Shown: positions 1 through 6,090 of the stretch, one piece after another
Numbering within the stretch: the stretch's first letter is position 1
Layout: each line of letters starts with the position of its first letter
Origin: an uncultured Mycoplasmatota bacterium
Lineage (GTDB): Bacteria; Bacillota_I; Bacilli_A; RF39; UBA660
Direction of reading: 5' to 3'
Length of the DNA: 32,390 nucleotides
Assembly (NCBI GenBank): GCA_948466735.1
Contig: CAOKBR010000011.1
Span: 1-32,390 of the forward strand
Position numbers and translations under genes: made by a program
Notes under the pieces: generated by a model
What the model saw: only the letters and a program-made list of their open reading frames with translations
Told to the model about the DNA's origin: nothing
Databases searched by the model: none

Positions 1-2
1 TT

Positions 3-1124
3 GAACCAAAAGAAATAAAACATAATTTAAAAGATTTTGATGAATTGAAAAATCAAATTAATAGTTTTAAATTAGAAGATTTAACAATATTCATGGAATC
101 AACAGGAATCTATCATTTACCAGTTGAAAGATATTTTAAAGAGAATAATTTTAATACTTTGGTAATCAATAGTTTAACTACTAAAAATAATTATGATACT
201 TTAAGGAAAACGAAAACAGATACAAAAGATTGTATGAGATTAGCCAAGTTGTTTTTTGTTAATGAAGTGGAATATCACGATTTATCAAAGAATGATTTAT
301 ATGCCAATTTAAAAGCAATGACAAGGCAATATTTTTATCTAACACAATTAAATGTTAGTTGTAAAAATAGATATAAAAGACTAATTAATATTTGTTTTCT
401 AGAGTTTGAAGAAATATTCAAAGGCAGTAGAATTTATGAAGAAACAGCATTAAACTTTATAAAAACATTTCCTCATGCTTATATTGTTAAAGAAAAAAGA
501 ATTGATGCTTTATATAATAACTTATATAAAACAAATTCTAGACATGATTATTATTACAAAAGACTAGCAAATAGGATTAAAGAGATTTCCCTAAATTCTT
601 ATCCAGGTGTAGACAAAGATCATTCAGATGTTAAAAACTTATCAGATATGGCAAGTATTTTACAAGAAAACATTAAGACAATAAATGAGTTAAAAAACAA
701 GATGGTTGAGACAGCAAAAGAGTCACCATATTTTGATATTATTAATTCATTTTATGGTATTGGAGAAGTATTAACGACTGAATTACTTGGAGAACTTGGA
801 GATATTACAAGATTTGATAATCATAAACAATTAATTGCTTTTTGTGGTTTAGATCCAACCATTATACAATCTGGAAAAAGTATTAATGTTCATGGAACAA
901 TTTCTAAACGAGGAAACAAATATGCAAGATGGATATTATTTAATATTAGTCAAATGGTAGTTAAGTTAGGTCATCAATGTCCTAATCACCCAGTATATAA
1001 TTATTATTTAACAAAAAAAGCAGAAGGCAAACATTATTATGAAAGCCTAACTGCGTGTTCAACAAAAATATTAAGAATGTTATATACAATGTGCAAAAAT
1101 AATACAACATTCAAAATAAATTAA
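3..1124 (+). CDS. IS110-family transposase, 5' end outside the window
   Basis: The frame is open from the first bases, so the N-terminus, including the first Asp of the DEDD RuvC-like site, lies outside the window. Visible are the Glu of FMESTGIYH and the two Asp of KTDTKDCMRLAKLF, which fit the remaining DEDD residues. The C-terminal half has the Transposase_20 helix-hairpin-helix segment (GIGEVLTTELLGELGDITRF, then FCGLDPTIIQSGKS) and the conserved Ser region near GTISKRGNKYARW. IS110 enzymes recombine circular element intermediates into target DNA, guided by an element-encoded bridge RNA. A TTG at 45 could be mistaken for a start, but IS110 homology continues upstream of it (EPKEIKHNLKDFDELKNQ). 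The C-terminus looks intact and ends in TAA. The element's right boundary cannot be set from one copy. Confidence 0.9.
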   Translation, partial: EPKEIKHNLKDFDELKNQINSFKLEDLTIFMESTGIYHLPVERYFKENNFNTLVINSLTTKNNYDTLRKTKTDTKDCMRLAKLFFVNEVEYHDLSKNDLYANLKAMTRQYFYLTQLNVSCKNRYKRLINICFLEFEEIFKGSRIYEETALNFIKTFPHAYIVKEKRIDALYNNLYKTNSRHDYYYKRLANRIKEISLNSYPGVDKDHSDVKNLSDMASILQENIKTINELKNKMVETAKESPYFDIINSFYGIGEVLTTELLGELGDITRFDNHKQLIAFCGLDPTIIQSGKSINVHGTISKRGNKYARWILFNISQMVVKLGHQCPNHPVYNYYLTKKAEGKHYYESLTACSTKILRMLYTMCKNNTTFKIN

Positions 1125-1157
1125 CAAATTCATTTTATCACATATATCACTATAATA

Positions 1158-1190
1158 CACGAAAATTTTAAAAAAATGCCTATTTTCGTG
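1158..1190. repeat. Inverted repeat downstream of the IS110 transposase
   Basis: CACGAAAAT (1158-1166) is matched by its exact reverse complement ATTTTCGTG (1182-1190) across a 15-nt A/T-rich gap, 34 bases after the transposase stop. It could be a weak terminator, part of the IS noncoding end (bridge-RNA-like structure), or a subterminal repeat. The sequence does not decide between these. Confidence 0.45.
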
Positions 1191-1269
1191 ATTTTGGTCG
1201 TGATATAATATTTATATAAATTTAGTATTGACAAAACTTAGATAGTCAATTTGAAAGTGAGATGTAATT

Positions 1270-1413
1270 ATGGATAAGAAAAAAATTATGAATTGGGTAA
1301 TAGCAATCATAGTGGCTATTGTGTATTTAACAGTAAGTCTTATATTTGATATATGGGCATTCTCTTGGCTTATATGGGTTGCTTATGCAATTTATAGATT
1401 TATCGCAAAATAG
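1270..1413 (+). CDS. Small two-helix membrane protein, 47 aa
   Basis: The ATG at 1270 opens a 47-codon frame ending in TAG. The product starts MDKKKIMNWVIAIIVAIVYL and continues with a second hydrophobic, Trp-rich stretch (SLIFDIWAFSWLIWVAYAIY) and a short basic tail. This predicts two membrane helices with little outside them. The upstream GAAAGTGAG is a poor ribosome binding site. The gene lies 29 bases before the next membrane protein gene on the same strand, so co-transcription is likely. I do not recognise the family with confidence. The length and Trp pattern recall small inner-membrane proteins found near transcriptional regulators in Bacillota. Confidence 0.55.
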   Translation: MDKKKIMNWVIAIIVAIVYLTVSLIFDIWAFSWLIWVAYAIYRFIAK

Positions 1414-1442
1414 AAAAAATTACAATTTAGAATGGAGCAAGT

Positions 1443-2081
1443 ATGAAAGAATTTTTGGAAAAAATTAGAATTCCTGATAGAAGTTTAAAAATAAGTAGGA
1501 AAATATTAAATACAAGTTCAATATTTTTATTAGGAATAATATTGGGAATGTTTTCTAAATGGCTAGATAATTTGAGCATTGATGATACAATATGGTGGAA
1601 ACATATATTTGGAATATTAGATTTAAGAAATGTATTTTCTTTGTTTGGAATATGGATATTTATTGCTACTACCATTTCAGTATTTAGTAAGACACCATTA
1701 AGAGCAAGTTTGAATGTATTTTTGTTTTTTGTAGGTATGACAGTAAGTTACCATTTATATACAATTTATTTTAGTGGTTTTAATCCTAAAAACTATATGA
1801 TGATTTGGTATGGAATAACTATGATAACACCAATACTTGCCTTTATTTGTTGGTATGCAAAGGGAAAAGAAAAAATATCAATTATTATTAGTAGCATAAT
1901 CCTTACTATAATGTTAATATCATCTTTTAGTATAGGAGTTGGGTATTTTTATTTTAAAAGTATAATTGATACTATTTTGTTTATAGGAACAATATTAGTG
2001 TTATATGTAAATCCTAAAAATAGTGTTTATAGTTTGTTAATAGCATTATTATTAGCTTTTGCATTTAGAATTTTAGTATAA
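1443..2081 (+). CDS. Polytopic membrane protein, unknown function
   Basis: The 212-aa product has a short basic N-terminus (MKEFLEKIRIPDRSLKISRK) followed by about six hydrophobic helices with short loops. GGAG at 1434-1437 is a suitable ribosome binding site for the ATG. The Gly-rich first helix (FLLGIILGMFSKWLDNLS) and the FSKTPLRASLNVFLFFVGMT segment recall the DUF6518-like group of small Bacillota membrane proteins, but that assignment is from memory and weak. No transport or catalytic motif is visible. It lies between a 47-aa membrane protein and a 55-aa acidic protein with short gaps, suggesting a small accessory operon next to the insertion sequence. Confidence 0.75.
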   Translation: MKEFLEKIRIPDRSLKISRKILNTSSIFLLGIILGMFSKWLDNLSIDDTIWWKHIFGILDLRNVFSLFGIWIFIATTISVFSKTPLRASLNVFLFFVGMTVSYHLYTIYFSGFNPKNYMMIWYGITMITPILAFICWYAKGKEKISIIISSIILTIMLISSFSIGVGYFYFKSIIDTILFIGTILVLYVNPKNSVYSLLIALLLAFAFRILV

Positions 2082-2112
2082 CACAAATTACAATTTGAAA
2101 GGAGATGACAAT

Positions 2113-2280
2113 ATGAATAATGAAGTTAAAAAAGTTATTGAGAAATTTAAAGAAGTAAAAAATATATTAAAAGATTTTTCTACGAAAGAGGAAGCAATAG
2201 AATATCTTGTTAATGAAACAAAACTATTAAAAGAAGAATGTTCTGTTGCATATGATATTATTATGAAAATTGAAGATTAA
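2113..2280 (+). CDS. Small charged helical protein, 55 aa
   Basis: AAAGGAG (2098-2104) lies 8 bases before the ATG at 2113, so this start is preferred over the in-frame TTG at 2095, which has no ribosome binding site. The product MNNEVKKVIEKFKEVKNILK... is rich in Lys and Glu, has no membrane segment and looks almost wholly helical. It sits 31 bases after the membrane protein gene on the same strand. I do not recognise a family. It could be a small regulator or partner of the preceding membrane proteins. Confidence 0.65.
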   Translation: MNNEVKKVIEKFKEVKNILKDFSTKEEAIEYLVNETKLLKEECSVAYDIIMKIED

Positions 2281-2381
2281 ATTACAATTAGTCTGTTTTT
2301 GTTTCTTAAATTATAAAATAATGCTATACTTATATTAATTAGTAATTATTACTCCCTATTAATGTTTGTAAAAAAAGTTAT

Positions 2382-2573
2382 TTGACTTCTTCTTCACAGG
2401 CACCATTAGGAAAAATCGTCGCACTAAGCGATGTTGATATAAAGGAAGACTTAATATCTTATATGGATGAAGACATATTTAATCATCTAACAGAAACGCA
2501 CCAAGAGAAAGTTAAAGGATCTTCATTAGCTTTAAGGAGAAAAAATAGTAGTAGCCAAAATCTGCAAAAGTAA
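2382..2573 (+). CDS. Doubtful ORF or gene remnant, 63 aa
   Basis: The only start available is TTG at 2382, without a ribosome binding site. The translation has a plausible protein-like core (APLGKIVALSDVDIKEDLIS, YMDEDIFNHLTETHQEKVKG) and a Ser/Lys-rich end. The core looks like real protein sequence, while the poor start suggests a fragment of a longer gene now lost, in line with the broken genes downstream. I do not recognise the parent family. The flanks, 2281-2381 and 2574-2712, hold no other feature I can support. Confidence 0.3.
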   Translation: MTSSSQAPLGKIVALSDVDIKEDLISYMDEDIFNHLTETHQEKVKGSSLALRRKNSSSQNLQK

Positions 2574-2712
2574 CAAAATTATATTGCTATTTTTTACTTT
2601 ATTTGGTAAACTTATAGCGGAAATTGATGCAAATATTGTATTGATGAGTAGATTTAGTAAAAAAATAAAATAGTATGTTGAGTAATATGCTATGATTAGG
2701 GGGAAATGAAAA

Positions 2713-3423
2713 GTGCATAATACATTAAAAATTAGTTTAATAGCGATGCTTGTAACAGGTGCTATAATTGGTGGGATATCAATTAAAAATTTATCTATGT
2801 TATATACTACAAATAAAGAATTATATGATTCTAATATAAAAGAAAACCATATAAATGATGTAACAGTAGATTTTCAAAATATACATAAAAGTGATGCTGA
2901 TAAAGACTTGAATTCATCATTTAATAAAAATAATCTAAATGATAGCTCCCAGTATAATAGTGAAAAGAAAAAAGAAACGATTAATTCTAATATAAAAGAA
3001 CCAAGTCATAATATTCCGCAAGAACAGATAATTATTAATTCTAAGTTAGAAGATGAAAATAGTAATACAATAAATAATCAAGTCAGTGTGGATGAGCAAA
3101 CAACTATTAATTCTGAATTAAAAAATGAAAACAATAATGTAAATATAGAGGATCAGACTAATACAAATACTACTTTAGAAGAAAAAATACCAGTAATTCA
3201 ATATGATAGAACGACTTCTATTTATACTGATGATTATAATACTTTATTAAGAATAGAGTATTATATGAATAATAAGCTAACTTATTATTCTGTTATTGAA
3301 GAATATGATGTTACAACAAAATCTTATATTGAAAAGATTTATCAATGTAATCGTGAGACTAATATTGATCCTTTAATACGTACTGATATATATGTTAATG
3401 GCAATTTAACAAAATCATATTAA
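2713..3423 (+). CDS. Secreted or membrane-anchored low-complexity protein
   Basis: The start is GTG at 2713, with AGGGGGAA at 2698-2705 as ribosome binding site. The 236-aa product opens with a signal-anchor-like stretch (LKISLIAMLVTGAIIGGISI, about residues 5-24) without a lipobox. A long Asn/Ser/Lys/Glu-rich region (about 30-155) follows, with imperfect repeats of the type INSKLEDENSN / INSELKNENNN / NTTLEEK. The C-terminal 75 residues are Tyr-rich and look folded: YTDDYNTLLRIEYYMNNKLT, then YSVIEEYDVTTKSYIEKIYQ. The layout (anchor, flexible spacer, small C-terminal domain outside the cell) suggests a surface or secreted protein. I do not recognise the terminal domain. A stem-loop at 3461-3495 probably ends the transcript. 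Confidence 0.7.
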   Translation: MHNTLKISLIAMLVTGAIIGGISIKNLSMLYTTNKELYDSNIKENHINDVTVDFQNIHKSDADKDLNSSFNKNNLNDSSQYNSEKKKETINSNIKEPSHNIPQEQIIINSKLEDENSNTINNQVSVDEQTTINSELKNENNNVNIEDQTNTNTTLEEKIPVIQYDRTTSIYTDDYNTLLRIEYYMNNKLTYYSVIEEYDVTTKSYIEKIYQCNRETNIDPLIRTDIYVNGNLTKSY

Positions 3424-3460
3424 TTTGTTCTAGAGCAATAATTATATATTTTTAAATCAT

Positions 3461-3495
3461 AAAATGTACGATATTTTTAAAATGTTGTGCATTTT
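3461..3495 (+). terminator. Stem-loop after the secreted protein gene
   Basis: AAAATGTACGA (3461-3471) pairs fully with TTGTGCATTTT (3485-3495) if two G-U pairs are allowed, with a 13-nt A/T-rich loop and a T run in the 3' arm. It lies 38 bases after the stop codon. The stem is A/T-rich, so strength is uncertain. Confidence 0.45.
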
Positions 3496-3620
3496 TAATG
3501 TTCTTTATAAAGTATATTGCAAAGGATAGATAGTGATTTAAGATAAGCATTACTAAAACAGGTAATATTATAAGGTGAATTTAGAATAAAAATTATTAAA
3601 AAAGAATGGAGGTTAATTAA

Positions 3621-4326
3621 ATGTATGGTGCAGTTATTGGAGATTTAGCAAGTTTTATATAAGAGATAAGCAAATAAAAAAAGTTTCCACAGTTTCTGTG
3701 GATAAAATTATTTCACAAACAAGTTTTTTTAGCGATGATACCATATTTAACAATATCAATATTAGATGCAATATTAAATGATTTAGATTATGAAAAATAT
3801 TTAAGGAAGTATACAAAAGAGTATTTGAATTATCATCTAGACTTTAATCTATATTTTAAAACTTCTTTTTCTCCTCAATTCATAAAATGGTATGAAGTGC
3901 TTATTGAAGGAAAAAGTTTGGGAAATGGTGCTATAATGAGAATATCTCCTGTTGGATACTTATTTGATAGTGAAAATGAAGTGAAGAAACAAGCGCAATT
4001 AGCTATTCTACCTTCACATAATTCAATAGAAGCCCTAGAAGCGTCGCAAATTGTGGTACTAATTATTTATTATGGAAGAATTGAACTTTCTAAAAGGAAA
4101 TCATGAATAAATTAGGAAAGACACTCCAATATTTTCATCAAATAGTTTTACTGAATCGATTAAAAAAGTCATTTCCTATGGCGGGGATACCGACACTAAC
4201 GCTTGTATTGTTGGTTCTATGGCAGAAGCTTTATATGGAATAGATGAATCACCGATTAAACTAGCTAAACAAAAGCTTCCTGATGAATTTAATGCTACCA
4301 TAGAAAAGAGTTATCAAAAAAAATAA
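3621..4326 (+). pseudogene. ADP-ribosylglycohydrolase, broken by stop, frameshift and deletion
   Basis: GGAGG (3609-3613) precedes an ATG giving MYGAVIGDLASFI, the family N-terminus (usually MxGAIIGDxxGSxYE), then an immediate TAA. Homology resumes at once (KQIKKVSTVSVDK... TSFFSDDTI), with the metal-ligand motif SDDT at about 3731. An extra T near 3746 shifts the frame. The next segment (ISILDAILNDLDYEKYLRKY, FKTSFSPQFIKWYE, GNGAIMRISPVGYLFD) is open until 4106. After a deleted middle part, the C-terminus returns in a third frame with SYGGDTDTNACIVGSMAEAL, the second metal motif, ending at 4326. An intact enzyme (about 250 aa) would remove ADP-ribose from modified targets using two metal ions. 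At least three lesions make this copy non-functional. Confidence 0.88.
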
Positions 4327-4428
4327 AAGCTTAAAATAAAAATGTCTTACATTATTGTAATGTTTTGTAAGATTAAAATGACGATTAATTTCTCTTTTTG
4401 TACTAATATAAGAGAAAAAGGAGGAATT

Positions 4429-4760
4429 ATGAGTAAAACAGTTGGAATGATTGTAGGTATTTTCTTACTCGTTGGTTGCTGTGGAATGCTACTATATCAT
4501 ATGGAAAACTATGAAGAGGGGTATTATTCCATAATAGATAATCAAAAAATGAAAGAATTATCTACTGATGATAATATGAAATATGAGTCAATGCCAAAGG
4601 AAAAAAGAAAGCTTTAAAATTTAAAACGAGAAGAGTCCTAAAAGAAGATGCTTATATTCTATTAGAAGTTAGAGCTTTAGGTGTTTATCAATGGAAGGAA
4701 GTTAAGTTTGATGAATTACCTAAGAAGGTACAAGATAAATTAGAAAATATAAAAAAGTAA
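4429..4760 (+). pseudogene. YxeA-like (DUF1093) secreted protein, frameshifted
   Basis: GGAGG at 4420-4424 precedes the ATG at 4429. The first part is a signal-anchor (MIVGIFLLVGCCGMLLYHM) followed by GYYSIIDNQKMKEL, and it reaches a premature TAA at 4615-4617. Downstream, in another frame, the family C-terminus continues: KFKTRRVLKEDAYILLEVRA, then GVYQWKEVKFDELPKKVQDK, ending at 4760. YxeA-family proteins are small secreted proteins of about 110-120 aa with an OB-like fold. The break falls in the A-rich run around 4598-4612, and some central residues also seem missing. A sequencing error in the homopolymer is possible, but the neighbouring glycohydrolase is also broken. Confidence 0.75.
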
Positions 4761-4781
4761 TCGTTAAGTTTGATTACTTTT
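4753..4781. terminator. Bidirectional terminator between YxeA remnant and Cdd1-like gene
   Basis: AAAAGTAATC (4753-4762) pairs perfectly with GATTACTTTT (4772-4781) around a 9-nt loop. T runs follow on both strands. It ends the plus-strand remnant and overlaps the end of the minus-strand gene whose stop is at 4774. Confidence 0.75.
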
Positions 4782-5028
4782 TATCTTTCCAATACCACCA
4801 TATTAATTTTTCACTATCCCAAGTATCATGATTGGCATAATAAACAGCCATTCTAAATAAATATAATTGGCATCTATCTTCTTGATATCCTTTAAGCTTA
4901 CAATCTTTTAAATATAACTCTTCTGGGTCTTTGCCTTTTAAATCTTCAACACAAGTAATTCCAATATTACATAAGTCTTCTTTTGTATTTTTTCCAATAT
5001 ATGGGATTGTTAATAAATTAGTTTTCAT
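4774..5028 (-). CDS. Cdd1-like helix-hairpin-helix protein
   Basis: The 84-aa product has a helix-hairpin-helix start (LLTIPYIGKNTKEDLCNIGI) followed by VEDLKGKDPEELY and DRCQLYLFRMAVYYA and a Trp-rich end (KLIWWYWKDKK). This pattern matches the Cdd1 / pathogenicity-locus family (PF11731), small proteins that probably bind DNA. Their biological role is not established. The ATG lies at 5026-5028 inside the end of the upstream membrane protein gene (4-base ATGA overlap), with GGAGG 6 bases before it, so the two are translationally coupled. Confidence 0.8.
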   Translation of the reverse strand: MKTNLLTIPYIGKNTKEDLCNIGITCVEDLKGKDPEELYLKDCKLKGYQEDRCQLYLFRMAVYYANHDTWDSEKLIWWYWKDKK

Positions 5029-5309
5029 CTTTTACCTCCTTTTTTCTTCAATAAATAAGTTTTTCTAAATTGAATTATGCTAGTAAATAATATTATTACC
5101 TCAATAAAAATAAAGAGTGTACCGATAAATTGATTTTGGTTAAGTACAAGAATTCCTGTTATTAATATTAATCTAATTGCGGCAAGAAAAAATAAAGTAA
5201 TAAAAATAATTAACGAGTATCTTAACCATTTTGGTATTTTTTGATTCTTACTTATTTCTATACTTCCCTCTAGAATGAATTCTAAAATAAATTCAAAAAT
5301 TATTTCCAT
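5025..5309 (-). CDS. Small membrane protein, coupled to the Cdd1-like gene
   Basis: The 94-aa product begins with an acidic amphipathic segment (MEIIFEFILEFILEGSIEIS), then has two membrane helices (LRYSLIIFITLFFLAAIRLI and a second ending LFTSIIQF) and a basic tail. The similar N-terminal FEFILEFILEGS stretch is common in small Bacillota membrane proteins of unknown role. It overlaps the downstream gene by 4 bases. Its own upstream ribosome binding site (GAAGGATGC) is weak. No function can be assigned. Confidence 0.7.
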   Translation of the reverse strand: MEIIFEFILEFILEGSIEISKNQKIPKWLRYSLIIFITLFFLAAIRLILITGILVLNQNQFIGTLFIFIEVIILFTSIIQFRKTYLLKKKGGKR

Positions 5310-5333
5310 GCATCCTTCAAAATCTATATATTA

Positions 5334-5359
5334 AATATAGTTTTTTAGATAACTATATT
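5334..5359 (-). repeat. A/T-rich dyad upstream of the minus-strand pair
   Basis: AATATAGTT (5334-5342) is the exact reverse complement of AACTATATT (5351-5359), with an 8-nt spacer. On the minus strand a TATAAT hexamer falls over its outer arm at about 5356-5361. The dyad may therefore be an operator or the 5' end of the transcript of the membrane protein/Cdd1 pair. In such A/T-rich DNA chance is also possible. Confidence 0.35.
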
Positions 5360-5400
5360 ATAACAAATTTTAAAAATTTTTACTATTAAAGAAAAAAACA

Positions 5401-5460
5401 TTGACAATTGAATAGATGTTCAACTATAATTAAAAATAGTTGAACAAATGTTCAATTATT
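5401..5460 (+). promoter_or_regulatory. Promoter with two ArsR/CadC-type operators
   Basis: TTGACA (5401-5406) and TATAAT (5425-5430) are separated by 18 bases, a near-consensus sigma-A promoter. One dyad, TTGAATA-GA-TGTTCAA (5408-5423), fills the spacer. A second, perfect one, TTGAACA-AA-TGTTCAA (5440-5455), lies over and just after the expected start site and extends to a 12-2-12 repeat with one mismatch (5435-5460). This is the operator form known for the CadC/CzrA/SmtB branch. Repressor bound at either site would block polymerase, and metal would release it. Confidence 0.88.
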
Positions 5461-5485
5461 GCGTATATTATATTAAGGAGGAGTC

Positions 5486-5848
5486 ATGGCAAAAAATGAG
5501 TTTACTTGTGATTGTAATGTAATTCACCAAGATTTAGTCAATAATGTCTTAAAAAAAATGCCTGATCAGAACACTTTTAACCATTTAGCTGATTTATATA
5601 AGTTAATAGGAGATACAACACGATGTAAAATTTTGTTTGCTCTAGATCAAGAAGAAATGTGTGTATGTGATTTAGCAAATGTCTTAAATATGACAAAATC
5701 ATCTATTTCACATCAATTAGCGGTACTAAGAAGAAGCGGAATTGTTCGTTGCCGAAGAAGTGGAAAAGAAGTTTACTATACTTTAGATGATGAACATATT
5801 GTAAAATTGTTTGAAATTGGGTTAGAACATATTAATCATAAAAATTAG
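5486..5848 (+). CDS. cadC: CadC-type ArsR-family metal-sensing repressor
   Basis: This 120-aa winged-helix protein has the ArsR core (LADLYKLIGDTTRCKILFAL, recognition helix TKSSISHQLAVLRRSGIVRC, wing RRSGKEVYYTL). Both CadC metal sites can be read. The alpha-3N thiolate site has Cys8 and Cys10 in the N-terminal arm and Cys59/Cys61 in MCVCDL. The alpha-5 site has Asp102, His104, His115 and His118, with exactly the spacing of S. aureus CadC (101, 103, 114, 117). The protein should repress its own operon and leave DNA on binding Cd, Pb or Zn. GGAGGAG at 5476-5482 precedes the ATG. It is the first gene of the efflux operon and has two matching operators in its promoter. Confidence 0.9.
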   Translation: MAKNEFTCDCNVIHQDLVNNVLKKMPDQNTFNHLADLYKLIGDTTRCKILFALDQEEMCVCDLANVLNMTKSSISHQLAVLRRSGIVRCRRSGKEVYYTLDDEHIVKLFEIGLEHINHKN

Positions 5849-5860
5849 AAGGAGAAGTTT

Positions 5861-6085
5861 ATGAAGACGTATAAGTTTAAAATAGAAGGTCTAGATTGTG
5901 CGAATTGCGCTAATGAGCTTGAAGAAACATTGTCAAAAATAGATATCATTGAAAATGTAAGCATTAGCTTTATGATGGAACGATTAACCTTTGATTGTAA
6001 GGAAGAAAATCAAATTCTTGCTATTGAAAAAGTGAAAAAGGTAATAAAAAAGGAAGAACCAAATGTAGAGATAAAGGAGGTATAA
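5861..6085 (+). CDS. Free-standing HMA metal-binding protein
   Basis: The 74-aa product is a single heavy-metal-associated domain with the metal motif GLDCANCANELE (GxxCxxC) near the N-terminus and a ferredoxin-like pattern of strands and helices. AGAAGGAG precedes the ATG. It ends 5 bases before the P1B ATPase that lacks such a domain. In usual CadA pumps this domain is fused at the N-terminus, so this is probably the detached N-terminal domain or a soluble metallochaperone for that pump. DCANC rather than TCSAC also fits the Zn/Cd branch better than copper. Confidence 0.88.
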   Translation: MKTYKFKIEGLDCANCANELEETLSKIDIIENVSISFMMERLTFDCKEENQILAIEKVKKVIKKEEPNVEIKEV

Positions 6086-6090
6086 ACGTT

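Noticed and set aside
1-5360. Prophage or integrative element
   Set aside because: Apart from the IS110 transposase there is no integrase, phage structural or conjugation gene, and no flanking attachment repeats could be paired.
5460-5475. Shared TTGCGTATATTATA string at 5459 and 19931
   Set aside because: A short A/T-rich match at two unrelated sites; the flanks do not agree, so chance or common promoter content explains it.
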